A DNA stretch of 64,000 bases, taken from Phyllobacterium sp. OV277. GTDB lineage: Bacteria; Pseudomonadota; Alphaproteobacteria; Rhizobiales; Rhizobiaceae. Position numbers and translations under genes: made by a program. A model generated the notes under the pieces. That model did not search any database, was not told the DNA's origin, and worked only from the letters and a program-made list of their open reading frames with translations. Below, in pieces: positions 27,003-37,953 of this stretch. The stretch lies in contig NZ_FNIY01000001.1 in assembly GCF_900104355.1 (NCBI RefSeq), positions 868,001 to 932,000 on the forward strand. The letters are read 5' to 3'. Position 1 is the first letter of the stretch, and each line of letters begins with the position of its first letter.

Positions 27003-27184
27003 GATTGGTCTCCTGTGGCGGCCGACCGTAGCCGCTGGTGTCCTGATGTATCTGTATATGTGAAGCATCTTGCAAACATACGTGATGCTTTGAACGTTTC
27101 ATGTCACACCCTGCATAGAAACAGCGCGATGTGAAGCCTTCAATGTATGCTTTTGCTTGCGATTCCCCGGCCATTGCGACATAG

Positions 27185-28438
<1,254 letters not shown>

Positions 28439-28462
28439 TCTGGCAATCCTGTTCGACATGAT

Positions 28463-28486
28463 GAGGGGCCTCCATGGCCCTTTTTT
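28463..28486 (+). terminator. intrinsic terminator of aspartate aminotransferase gene
   Basis: GGGCC (28466-28470) pairs with GGCCC (28476-28480) around loop TCCAT, extended by G-U and A-U pairs, then TTTTTT. Confidence 0.85.
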
Positions 28487-28581
28487 CTTTGGCATGTTGG
28501 CTTCACAGCTTTGTGTGAAGCATCAGCACGGGGAAATGGCATATTTTCACGGGCAACCCCCGCAGGAATGAAAGAGCAGTC

Positions 28582-29562
28582 ATGGTCGCAATCCACCGCA
28601 AACCCGCCTGGGCAATAGCCGAAACCTTGGCAACCCCGGAAGCTGCGTTCATAAACCGGCGGGCAATTCTTCAGGCGTGGGGGCTTGGTGCGCTGGCAAT
28701 CGTGGCTCTCGCAGCTTCGCCGAAGATGGCGCGCGCGGAAGGCGAACGCAAACCCGCTGGCAACCCGGCGCTTTATCCGGCCAAACGCAATGACGCCTAC
28801 AAGCTTGATCGCAGTCTGACGCCGGAAGAAATCAACGCGAAATACAATAATTTTTATGAATTCGGTTCCGACAAGGGCGTTTACACGGAAACGCAAAGCC
28901 TGATTACCAATCCATGGGCGATTGAAATCGACGGCATGGTGGAAAAGCCTTTTACGATTGACTTCGCTGACCTCGAAGCAAAAATCCCGCTGGAAGAGCG
29001 CCTTTACCGGCATCGTTGTGTCGAAGCATGGTCGATGACCATTCCATGGACCGGCTTTTCCCTGTCCAAGCTGGTTGAACTGGCAAAGCCGCTTGGCACA
29101 GCCAAATATCTCAGGTTGGAGACCTTCAACGATCCATCCATGGCCAGCGGCCAGAACGGCTTTCTCTACACATGGCCTTATGTGGAGGGCGTTACCATGG
29201 CAGAAGCCGCCAACGACCTCGCCTTCATGGTCACGGGAGCCTATGGCAAACCGCTGCTCAATCAGTTCGGCGCCCCGATCCGGCTTGCTTTGCCGTGGAA
29301 ATATGGTTTCAAGTCGATCAAATCGATCCGAAAGATCACTTTCACGGACAAGCAACCGGTGAGCTTCTGGGAAGAGCTGGCATCGAACGAATATGGCTTC
29401 TGGGCCAACGTTAATCCGGCTGTTGCCCACCCACGCTGGAGCCAGGCGCATGAGCGCGTGCTGCACACGGGTGAAAGCGTGCCGACGCTGCTGTTCAATG
29501 GCTATGGCGATCAGGTCGCATCCCTTTACACGGGACTCGAAGCCGAAACGCTCTATCGCTGA
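28582..29562 (+). CDS. msrP: protein-methionine-sulfoxide reductase catalytic subunit MsrP
   Basis: Periplasmic molybdopterin enzyme (YedY) that repairs oxidised methionine in envelope proteins. A Tat signal is visible (RRAILQAWG at about 30-38, then a hydrophobic stretch and an ARA cleavage site). The molybdenum ligand is Cys146 in RHRCVEAWSM. Length 326 is normal. The usual partner msrQ, the haem-containing membrane electron donor, is not next to it: the following gene is a Fic protein. An intrinsic terminator follows directly. Confidence 0.95.
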   Translation: MVAIHRKPAWAIAETLATPEAAFINRRAILQAWGLGALAIVALAASPKMARAEGERKPAGNPALYPAKRNDAYKLDRSLTPEEINAKYNNFYEFGSDKGVYTETQSLITNPWAIEIDGMVEKPFTIDFADLEAKIPLEERLYRHRCVEAWSMTIPWTGFSLSKLVELAKPLGTAKYLRLETFNDPSMASGQNGFLYTWPYVEGVTMAEAANDLAFMVTGAYGKPLLNQFGAPIRLALPWKYGFKSIKSIRKITFTDKQPVSFWEELASNEYGFWANVNPAVAHPRWSQAHERVLHTGESVPTLLFNGYGDQVASLYTGLEAETLYR

Positions 29563-29591
29563 TTTGTGAAAACAGACCCCAGAAAGAAAAG

Positions 29592-29620
29592 AGGCCGGAC
29601 AATTGCCCGGCCTTAAGTTT
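29592..29620 (+). terminator. intrinsic terminator of msrP
   Basis: AGGCCGG (29592-29598) and CCGGCCT (29607-29613) form a 7-bp stem with loop ACAATTGC, then TAAGTTTT. Confidence 0.8.
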
Positions 29621-30076
29621 TGAAGGATGCCATTTCTGGCAAAACCTCCAGAGGGGAACACTTGCGGATGCGCAATGGGAGGAGGAGACGCATCGGCAAG
29701 TGATGTGGATATGGGCCTATTAACCGTTTCTTGCAATCCCCCAATTGTGCATTGCACCCATGCACAAAATGCATATCGACAATTTATCGGCATTTTTGAA
29801 ATGATTGCAGGTATTTCCTCCCTAAATGAGCAACCTCATGCTCCAACCCAACTTGTTTTCAAAAGATAATTTTTCGAAAAACCGCTAAAGTTTCTGCATG
29901 CGATGGCACTTGTTAGCGATGAGTTCATGCGCAAAAGCAACATGCCATCAATATCAAGAAGGCGGTTTATCAAAGTCCATTCAGGTATAATCCGGCATCT
30001 AATCGGGTAGAGACTTTCAGATAATCGGAGCACGAGCTGGTTGATCAATCAGGTATAATCGGGTATTTAATCCGGT
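29614..30076. other. AT-richer spacer upstream of fic
   Basis: About 460 nt, richer in A+T than the flanks. It holds an orphan inverted repeat (29745-29767) and the repeated TAATC boxes before fic. An 80-codon frame (29627-29869) has no ribosome site or recognisable product. No gene is called. Confidence 0.5.
29745..29767. promoter_or_regulatory. orphan inverted repeat TTGTGCAT-N7-ATGCACAA
   Basis: Perfect 8-bp arms 7 nt apart in a spacer with no gene start within 300 nt. Form and size match a dimeric regulator site; no regulator is suggested by the neighbours. Confidence 0.4.
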
Positions 30077-30077
30077 A
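29981..30077 (+). promoter_or_regulatory. repeated TAATC boxes upstream of fic
   Basis: Two 29-bp direct repeats, at 29981-30009 and 30049-30077, each hold two TAATCSGGYA units 12 bp apart and a TATAAT. A partial box, ATAATCGGAGC, lies between them. The last box overlaps the fic start codon, so binding would block transcription or translation initiation. The C-terminal winged helix of Fic is a possible binder. Confidence 0.7.
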
Positions 30078-31126
30078 TGATCAACGCGGATAGCATCCAT
30101 ATTACGCCAGAAATATTAAATCTGGTCGCCGAAATAGACGAATTCAAGGGGGCATGGCGCGCGCTGGGTACCCTTGCACCCGAGCGTCTCAAAGCGCTGC
30201 GAATGATCGCAACCATCGAAAGTATCGGGTCTTCAACGCGCATTGAAGGCAGCAAGCTAACTGACCGGGAAGTCGAGCACCTTCTGGCTAATCTGGAGAT
30301 TCAGCGGTTCACAAGTCGCGATGAGCAGGAAGTCGCAGGTTATGCAGAGGCGATGGAAACAATATTCCAAGCATGGGAAGGTATTCCACCAACAGAAAAC
30401 CACATCAAGCAACTCCATCGCGACCTTCTACGTCATAGTCCAAAGGACGAACGTCATCGGGGTGAATACAAGACCTTGCGCAATGATGTGGGTGCCTTTG
30501 ATCAAGAAGGTAAAATGATCGGTATCATCTTCGAGACGGCTACACCTTTCGATACCCCGCGACGGATGCACGAGCTTGTTACGTGGCTGAGAAATGCGCG
30601 TGACCTGGGCCATTTGCACCCCCTGATGATTATTGCTGTATTCACCGTCGTTTTTTTGGAAATCCATCCTTTTCAGGATGGCAATGGTCGCCTCAGCCGG
30701 ATACTGACCACATTATTGCTGCTACAAGCAGGATATGCCTACGTGCCTTATACATCGCTGGAAAGCGTGGTCGAAAACAGTAAGGAAGGCTATTACTTGG
30801 CATTACGCCAGACGCAGGGAACCATCCGGACCCAGACACCCGATTGGCAACCATGGCTCGTTTTCTTCCTTCGCGCCCTGCAACAACAAAAACGCCGACT
30901 GGCGGCAAAGGTCGAGCGCGAGAAAAGTGCGCTATCTGTCCTTCCAGAATTGGCGTTAAAAATCCTTGATTATGCCCGTGACCATGGCCGGGTGACATCG
31001 CGCGACATGGTGCGCGAAACTGGCGCTAGCCCCAACACCCTTAAAGTCACTTTTACCTCGCTGGTGACAAAAGGAATGCTGGCACGTCATGGCGGCGGAC
31101 GTTCGACTTGGTACGCGCTCCCATAA
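30077..31126 (+). CDS. Fic family protein with C-terminal winged helix
   Basis: A 349-residue Fic/DOC enzyme that probably AMPylates a protein target. The N-terminal Fic_N region (about 10-90) carries the inhibitory motif S53-x3-E57-G58 (class II layout). The catalytic loop HPFQDGNGR (197-205) is complete. The C-terminal winged helix (about 295-349; TSRDMVRETGASPNTLKVTF) suggests DNA binding and autoregulation. ATG 30077 lacks a Shine-Dalgarno; TATAAT 18 nt upstream would give a very short leader. No antitoxin gene is adjacent, consistent with built-in inhibition. The region looks acquired. Confidence 0.92.
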   Translation: MINADSIHITPEILNLVAEIDEFKGAWRALGTLAPERLKALRMIATIESIGSSTRIEGSKLTDREVEHLLANLEIQRFTSRDEQEVAGYAEAMETIFQAWEGIPPTENHIKQLHRDLLRHSPKDERHRGEYKTLRNDVGAFDQEGKMIGIIFETATPFDTPRRMHELVTWLRNARDLGHLHPLMIIAVFTVVFLEIHPFQDGNGRLSRILTTLLLLQAGYAYVPYTSLESVVENSKEGYYLALRQTQGTIRTQTPDWQPWLVFFLRALQQQKRRLAAKVEREKSALSVLPELALKILDYARDHGRVTSRDMVRETGASPNTLKVTFTSLVTKGMLARHGGGRSTWYALP

Positions 31127-31174
31127 GCAAGGAACGCGGAGGACGCAGACTGGGCATGTATTGCAGAACCTCGA

Positions 31175-32071
31175 TCAATACGACCAGGTACGCGCCTTCG
31201 AGAAAAGAAAATCTCTGAATACGTGCAATTTGGCGGCGTTCTTGATTCCCTCGGGGTAGCAGAAGAACGTATCGAAGGATGGCATTTCCATCTCCGGCAA
31301 CAGGCGCACAAGGGTCGAATCCTTCTCGACCATATAATCAGGCAGCACCCCAAGACCGACGCCTTTCTGGATGGCGCGCTTGATCGACAGGAGGTTGTTG
31401 ATCTGCAATACGGCGGGCCGCAGATTGCCGTCGGAGCGGCCGATCACCTCAAGCCAGTTGAGATTGGTCAGGTATGATGGTGCCGGTTCGCCAAAGCTGA
31501 CAATGCGATGGGAGTCGATCTCGTCGATGTTTTCAATCTTGCCATATTTGGCAATATAGCCCGGCGAGGCATAGACGTGCATATGCACCGTGAACAGTCG
31601 CCGCTGGATCAGGTCAGGCTGTTGCGGCTGGCGCAGGCGGATCGCGCAATCCGCATGGCGCATCGTCAGGTCAAGCTCTTCATTGTCGAGCAGCAGCTGC
31701 AACTGCACTTCCGGGTAGAGTTCGATGAATTCCTGCACGCGCTCGATCAGCCAGCCGGAGCCGAGGCCAACGGTGGTCGTCACCCGCAGCTTGCCCGATG
31801 GCCGGTCCTTGCTTTCGGTGAGGCGAGAGCGGACGTTTTCCAGCTTCATCAGCACTTCATGTGCCGTGCGGTAAAGCACCTCGCCCTGCTCGGTCAGGAT
31901 CAGCCCGCGGGCGTGCCGGTGAAACAGGGGAACGCCGACATCCTGCTCCAGGGCGCTTACCTGACGGGAAATGGCTGATTGCGACAGATGCAGCGTCTCG
32001 GCAGCGTGGGTGAATGACCCCGCTTCCGCCGCAGCATGGAATATTCGCAACTTGTCCCAGTCAAGCGACAT
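31175..32071 (-). CDS. vtlR: LysR-type regulator VtlR/LsrB
   Basis: A 298-residue LysR protein. The start MSLDWDKLRIFHAAAEAGSF, the helix-turn-helix with LSQSAISRQVSALEQDVG and the central NEELDLTMRHADCAIRLRQP closely resemble LsrB of rhizobia and VtlR of Brucella, which also sit next to trxB. In those bacteria it activates small RNAs or small-protein genes and is needed for host interaction or oxidative-stress defence. It lies 60 nt downstream of trxB on the same strand, so co-transcription is possible. It is convergent with fic. Confidence 0.88.
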   Translation of the reverse strand: MSLDWDKLRIFHAAAEAGSFTHAAETLHLSQSAISRQVSALEQDVGVPLFHRHARGLILTEQGEVLYRTAHEVLMKLENVRSRLTESKDRPSGKLRVTTTVGLGSGWLIERVQEFIELYPEVQLQLLLDNEELDLTMRHADCAIRLRQPQQPDLIQRRLFTVHMHVYASPGYIAKYGKIENIDEIDSHRIVSFGEPAPSYLTNLNWLEVIGRSDGNLRPAVLQINNLLSIKRAIQKGVGLGVLPDYMVEKDSTLVRLLPEMEMPSFDTFFCYPEGIKNAAKLHVFRDFLFSKARTWSY

Positions 32072-32131
32072 GGCGCAGTCTCTCCCCCGTTCCGGTTTCG
32101 CACATCGAAACCGGCTCCATTATTTCAGACC

Positions 32132-33130
<999 letters not shown>

Positions 33131-33340
33131 TCAGCCAGAAAGGGTTCGGAGCAGAGTTTTCATCATTTCCAATGCCATAAGGTAGTGGGTCAGCCCCCTC
33201 CGTTGCAAGGTCTGAGCTTGATATAGCCGGGTTAGCCACAGCTTGTACGTGGTGTTTTGCTATTTCTGGCGCATTGTGACACCTGTCAGAACCGGTTATG
33301 AAATATTCTCATGTCCATCTCGCCAGCCTGAGGTCCGCTC

Positions 33341-34786
33341 ATTTTTCGCACCATCATCAATATTTGCGCGCGATTTGGCTTGGTCATGGCCGCAGCCATG
33401 CTGATTCCGGCCGCTGTTGATCTGCATATCGGCAACCGGGACTGGATCGCTTTCGTTCAATCGGCCATTTTCACCGGCGTTCTCTGCGGTCTGATTGCAC
33501 TTGCCACCAACAACCCCGAGATACGCTTCACCCCGCGTCTTGGCTTTCTGCTGATCGTCGCTGTGTGGCTGACGGCCGCTGTGCTTGGCTCCCTGCCCCT
33601 GTATTTTTCCACCCTGCCGATCAGTTTTGCCAAGGCATTCTTCGAATCCATGTCCGGCATCACGTCAACAGGAGCGACGGTGCTGACGGGATTGGATGCA
33701 ATGCCGCGCGGCATCCTGCTCTGGCGCTCCCTGCTGTGCTGGTTCGGCGGTTTCGGTTTCGTCGGCTTGGGGCTCTTGCTTCTGCCATCACTACGCGTCG
33801 GCGGCATTCAGCTGCTGCACATGGAATCCTCGGATAAATCAGAGAAAATCCTGCCGCGCATCCATCAGATCGCTACAGGGATTATCATTGCCTATGTCAG
33901 CATGACGGTGCTGTGTACTATTCTTTATTTCGCCGCCGGCATGGGCATGTTCGATGCGGTTAATCACGGCATGACGACGGTTGCGACTGCCGGCTTTTCT
34001 ACCCATGACTCATCCCTCGGTTTTTACGCCCATAATCGGGCGATCCTCGTTATTGCCACCGTGTTCATGGTGCTCGGTGCCCTGCCGTTCGTGCTCTATA
34101 TCAAGGCCGTGATGCCGCAGCGCCTGACTTCACTGGCCGATCCGCAGGTGACACTGTTCTTCATCATCGTGATCGGCCTAAGCTTCTTTCTGGCCGTGGG
34201 TCTCACGCTCGAAACCGGTATCGGCTTTGGTGACGCGCTGATTGCCGCGTCCTTCAACCTTGTATCCGTCATTTCCACCACGGGTTTTGCCACCGAAGAT
34301 TACACGCGCTGGGGATCGGAAGCGCTCGGCATCTTCTTCATCGTCACATTCATTGGCGGCTGCGCCGGGTCCACCTCGGGCGGCATCAAGCTCAATCGTC
34401 TGATTATTCTCTGGCAGCTCGCCTCCGCCAGCCTGACGCGGCTGATCATGCCCAATGCCATTGTCAAAATGCGCTATGGCCGCTCGGAAATCAGTCAGGA
34501 AGTCGCCCAATCGGCGCTGCTGTTCATTTTTCTCTACATGGCATCGCTGGTTATCGGCGCCACGGCTCTTGCCATGCTTGGCAATGATCTGGGCACATCA
34601 ATCACCGGCGCCCTCACGGCGCTTTCCAATGTAGGCCCCGGTTTTGGCGATACAATCGGTCCCGTTGGCAATTTCTCGACGCTCGGAGACCCTTCCCTGC
34701 TTGTTCTCAGCTATCTGATGCTGGCGGGACGGCTTGAGATTATCACCATCGTTATTCTGTTTACACGCCGCTTCTGGAGCAGATAG
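33341..34786 (+). CDS. trkH: TrkH family potassium uptake protein (probable ATT start)
   Basis: Membrane subunit of a Trk-type K+ channel/transporter, regulated by TrkA (not in the window). Four pore regions are visible, e.g. SMSGITSTGATVL and VISTTGFATED. The first ATG (33386) or TTG (33380) has no ribosome site and would cut into helix 1. The frame is open back to TGA 33329; ATT 33341 has GAGG 7 nt upstream and restores an FRTIINICARFGLV start typical of the family, giving 481 residues. The ATT start is inference; otherwise the start is 33380. Confidence 0.85.
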   Translation: MFRTIINICARFGLVMAAAMLIPAAVDLHIGNRDWIAFVQSAIFTGVLCGLIALATNNPEIRFTPRLGFLLIVAVWLTAAVLGSLPLYFSTLPISFAKAFFESMSGITSTGATVLTGLDAMPRGILLWRSLLCWFGGFGFVGLGLLLLPSLRVGGIQLLHMESSDKSEKILPRIHQIATGIIIAYVSMTVLCTILYFAAGMGMFDAVNHGMTTVATAGFSTHDSSLGFYAHNRAILVIATVFMVLGALPFVLYIKAVMPQRLTSLADPQVTLFFIIVIGLSFFLAVGLTLETGIGFGDALIAASFNLVSVISTTGFATEDYTRWGSEALGIFFIVTFIGGCAGSTSGGIKLNRLIILWQLASASLTRLIMPNAIVKMRYGRSEISQEVAQSALLFIFLYMASLVIGATALAMLGNDLGTSITGALTALSNVGPGFGDTIGPVGNFSTLGDPSLLVLSYLMLAGRLEIITIVILFTRRFWSR

Positions 34787-34900
34787 GTCCATGCTATGTA
34801 CCGAACCTGTTTGTAACTGGATGCGGATGCATTACACAGCGACAGGAATCGCCTATGGTGCTTACCGCAAGCGCCTTTTTGACAGGGATATAATCAGACC

Positions 34901-35371
34901 ATGCCTTTGAAGGCGGACTTGGACGAGATCGACTGGAAAATCCTGAAACAGCTTCAGGATAATGGCCGCATCACCAATGTGGAGCTTGCCGAACGCGTCG
35001 GCATATCGGCGCCGCCCTGTCTGCGCCGCGTGCGCAAACTGGAGGAAAGCGGGATTATTCAGGGCTATAGAGCCATTCTGAATGGCTCCATCCTTGGTCA
35101 GGATATTGTGGCATTCTGCATGATCCGGCTGCACCGGCAGTCCGATGCCGACCTGAAAAGTTTTGCTGAAAAGACCAAAGGCTGGACGATTGTCCGCCGC
35201 GCATGGATGGTATCAGGCGAGTCTGACTTCCTGCTGCATTGCGTGGCCAGCGATATCAGCATCTTCCAGAATTTCGTCATCGAAGACCTGACGGCAACGC
35301 CCAATGTGGATTCGGTGCGCACCTCGCTTACAATCCGTTCGGTCAAGAACGAACCGCTGATGGTGCTCTAG
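34901..35371 (+). CDS. lrp: Lrp/AsnC family transcriptional regulator
   Basis: A 156-residue regulator with an N-terminal winged helix-turn-helix (about 5-65; VELAERVGISAPPCLRRVRKLEESG) and a RAM domain. The TRITNVEL-like helix and CLRR recognition helix match the rhizobial Lrp subgroup with a leucine-type response. TATAAT (34889-34894) lies only 6 nt before ATG and no ribosome site is visible, so the mRNA may be leaderless. Convergent with the GT25 gene. Confidence 0.9.
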   Translation: MPLKADLDEIDWKILKQLQDNGRITNVELAERVGISAPPCLRRVRKLEESGIIQGYRAILNGSILGQDIVAFCMIRLHRQSDADLKSFAEKTKGWTIVRRAWMVSGESDFLLHCVASDISIFQNFVIEDLTATPNVDSVRTSLTIRSVKNEPLMVL

Positions 35372-35400
35372 AACGGTCCTGTCTTTGACAGAATCGTTCT
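35370..35400. terminator. hairpin between convergent lrp and GT25 genes
   Basis: AGAACG/CGTTCT and CTGTC/GACAG form a two-part stem interrupted by a short internal bulge, loop TTT. No T-run follows, so terminator function is uncertain. Confidence 0.4.
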
Positions 35401-36127
35401 AACCGCGAATTTTCGAATAGAGAAACAAGAGAACCCGGTAATAGGGCCTGAGCACTTCGCGCTTCAGCTTGTCCAAAAGCGTCTTCTTGCCCTGAACCAC
35501 CGTGCCGCCAAGATTGAAATCAATCTCGCGAATGGTGATGGGCCGCGCCGAAAGCACCCGCACCGGATGCAACCAGCGCATTTGCAGCGTGGTGTCCACA
35601 GGTCGGTCGAACCGCTCCGTCGCCGCAAGCAAGGCAATCGCCGCCTCACGACCAATCAGTTGCATCTGCATACCCAAACCCGGCAGTTTAGGCTGCATGA
35701 TGGACATATCGCCCGCACGGACAACCTCGCCGCCCACTTCACCCCGTGGCCAACGGGGAAAGCGGATATAGTCCGCAGGCTTGATTGTCTCGACAGCCAG
35801 TTTCAACTGTTCTGCGAAACCCGCATCAATATCGACATCATCCTCGATGACCAGACCGGCATCAAGATTATCGTCGACAATCGCTTGCCACGCCTTTCGG
35901 TGCGAGAGGAAACAGGCAATCTCGGTGATACGCAAGTCGAAGGGATAAACAGGGAAATGCAGCGATTTCCGGCTGTAAACCGCCGCAATATCACTCTTCC
36001 CAAGCTGCTGCGCATCAACAGCGTCGATAATCTCTGATTTGATTGGCAGCCGCTGCATCAGTGCGTGGACATGCTCACCACGTTTTTCGGCGCGCTTCAG
36101 ATGGATGATGAAAGCCGAAACTTTCAT
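35399..36127 (-). CDS. glycosyltransferase family 25 (LPS biosynthesis)
   Basis: A 242-residue cytoplasmic-face glycosyltransferase. SAFIIHLKRAEKRGEHV at the start and LVIEDDVDIDAGF (about 85-97, acidic metal/donor site) are typical of the GT25 LPS-core family. Its ATG overlaps the stop of the preceding GT4 gene (TAATG), so they are translationally coupled in the greA-lpcC-GT25 unit. It probably adds a sugar to the LPS core or another envelope glycan; donor and acceptor are unknown. Confidence 0.88.
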   Translation of the reverse strand: MKVSAFIIHLKRAEKRGEHVHALMQRLPIKSEIIDAVDAQQLGKSDIAAVYSRKSLHFPVYPFDLRITEIACFLSHRKAWQAIVDDNLDAGLVIEDDVDIDAGFAEQLKLAVETIKPADYIRFPRWPRGEVGGEVVRAGDMSIMQPKLPGLGMQMQLIGREAAIALLAATERFDRPVDTTLQMRWLHPVRVLSARPITIREIDFNLGGTVVQGKKTLLDKLKREVLRPYYRVLLFLYSKIRG

Positions 36128-37224
36128 TACCCGGCCCTGCTATTGCTGCCAAATAGCCGCTCATACACGGTGAGAATTTTGGCTGCCTCGTTCTGCAAGG
36201 GAAAATTCTCCCTGACATGCTCAAGACCTGATTTACCGGCCTCTTCGCATTTATGCGGATCGGCCAGATAGCGCTCAATTGCCTGTTCCAGTGCCGGGCC
36301 ATCGCCAGCCGGAACCACCATACCCGAGGCGCGGTCGACCATTTCCGCATAGGCACCCGCATCGCTGGTGACAACCGCCGTTTGCGAGGCCATGGCTTCA
36401 AGCGGCGTCAGGCCAAAGCCTTCATTGCGCGAGGGCGCGACATAGAGCGTCATGCGGCGGTACCAGAGCTTTACGTCAGGTACTTCGCCCAGAAAAATCA
36501 GGCGATCCTGCAATCCGGCTTTGGCAATCTTCTCGCGCAGGGCCTGTTCGAAGCCCTTATGCTCGGCAGTTGTCCGCCCGGTCATCACAGCTGTCCACTC
36601 AGGGTAGCGCGGCAACAGGCTGATCATCGCATCAACGAAAAGATCAGTTCCCTTGGAATGCCGGATACGCCCGGAACAGCCAACGAGATATTTGCCCGGC
36701 AAACCCGAGGCGGCAAATGCGTCTTCATTCGTCACCGGCGGATGGAACATCTCGGTATCCACGCCGTGCATGATGACCGTATGCGACACTTTGAGAAAGC
36801 TGCCCGACTTGGCGCTGGTGGCGATGACGGCATTCATCCGCCGGATCAGCCATTTGGTGAAAGGCTTGTGATCGCGCTGGGCGGCTGAGGTAAACAGCAG
36901 GCGCAGCTTCATGCGCAGCACATGGCGCAGGAAGATACCCGCAATCATTTCATTGTTGCGACGGGCATGCCAAATTCGAAAAGGTCGGGTCTTTGGTTTG
37001 AACCAGAGTCCGGGCAGCGAACGCCACCCGATCTTTGGCAAAGTGTCGGGAAGACCCGGTCCCATGGCAACGATATCGAGACCGTTTGCCCTTTGCAGCG
37101 GAATAAGCTGCACGATAGTCGAGGTGACCCCGGAAAGCTTGCGCTTGAAGTTCGGGGCGATCACCTCAACGTTATCAACTGGTTCCAGCACGATATCAGG
37201 CGAACTTGAATCCGACGATTTCAT
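36127..37224 (-). CDS. lpcC: LPS core mannosyltransferase, GT4 family (LpcC/WadC-like)
   Basis: A GT-B fold glycosyltransferase of about 365 residues. [22 protein letters not shown] near the start resembles LpcC of Rhizobium and WadC of Brucella, mannosyltransferases of the LPS core. The donor-binding half has [20 protein letters not shown]. The start is uncertain: ATG 37248 has GAGG at 4 nt, ATG 37224 has none, GTG 37191 follows the greA stop. The first two overlap greA by 53 or 29 nt, an unusual amount. It is co-transcribed behind greA and coupled to GT25. Confidence 0.87.
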   Translation of the reverse strand: MKSSDSSSPDIVLEPVDNVEVIAPNFKRKLSGVTSTIVQLIPLQRANGLDIVAMGPGLPDTLPKIGWRSLPGLWFKPKTRPFRIWHARRNNEMIAGIFLRHVLRMKLRLLFTSAAQRDHKPFTKWLIRRMNAVIATSAKSGSFLKVSHTVIMHGVDTEMFHPPVTNEDAFAASGLPGKYLVGCSGRIRHSKGTDLFVDAMISLLPRYPEWTAVMTGRTTAEHKGFEQALREKIAKAGLQDRLIFLGEVPDVKLWYRRMTLYVAPSRNEGFGLTPLEAMASQTAVVTSDAGAYAEMVDRASGMVVPAGDGPALEQAIERYLADPHKCEEAGKSGLEHVRENFPLQNEAAKILTVYERLFGSNSRAG

Positions 37225-37669
37225 AGGAACGGGCGCCGCCCGGTGCATTGACCTCGATCGTGTCGCCTTCGCTTTTGCCGATCAGGGCGCGGGCGATGGG
37301 CGAGGAAATGGAAATGCGGCCGGCTTTCGGATCAGCTTCCTGATCGCCGACGATCTGGTAGATCTTCTTGTCTTCCGTATCTTCGTCGATCAGCTGCACG
37401 GTGGCACCAAACTTGATCTTGTCGCCTGACAATTTCGAGATATCGATGATCTCGGCATGCCCGATATAGCCTTCCAGCTCGCCAACGCGGCCTTCATTGT
37501 GGCTCTGGGCTTCCTTGGCGGCATGATACTCGGCATTTTCCGAAAGGTCGCCATGGGCGCGCGCTTCCGAAATGGCCAGAATGATACGGGGCCGCTCTTC
37601 TTGCTGGCGCCAGCGCAACTCTTCCTTGAGCTTGTCAAATCCGCCTTGAGTCATCGGGACCTTTTCCAT
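37196..37669 (-). CDS. greA: transcription elongation factor GreA
   Basis: A 157-residue factor that stimulates transcript cleavage by backtracked RNA polymerase. The N-terminal coiled coil (about 1-75) includes the acidic tip [17 protein letters not shown]; the C-terminal FKBP-like domain ends [14 protein letters not shown] 37669 has GGAG 5 nt upstream; the frame to 37750 is not supported. Its tail overlaps the start of the LPS glycosyltransferase gene on the same strand. Confidence 0.96.
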   Translation of the reverse strand: MEKVPMTQGGFDKLKEELRWRQQEERPRIILAISEARAHGDLSENAEYHAAKEAQSHNEGRVGELEGYIGHAEIIDISKLSGDKIKFGATVQLIDEDTEDKKIYQIVGDQEADPKAGRISISSPIARALIGKSEGDTIEVNAPGGARSYEIVGFKFA

Positions 37670-37953
37670 GCCCTCTCCTTTCGCAGTCAGTGTCAAATGC
37701 GCGCCGCCGGGGCCGCGCGACACAAAAAGAAAACGGTCACCGAAGCTCAAGACTTCGGAACCGTTCAGTCATCAGTCGTTTAATATAGCATTCTTTCCGG
37801 CGATTTCACGAAGAAAGTAGAAAATGTCGCGGATTACCCTGTTTGAAGTGCGAACCACAACGGTCACGCGAGTGTGATTGAGTGTGAAAAGACCGGGGCG
37901 GCACAATACTTCACACTGCTTTCGACAAGATGGGACAAAACAGGGAGGACGCA

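Noticed and set aside
29614-29980. Possible small toxin or antitoxin gene upstream of fic
   Set aside because: An 80-codon frame exists, but it lacks a start signal and any resemblance to known antitoxins. The Fic protein appears to carry its own inhibitory motif.
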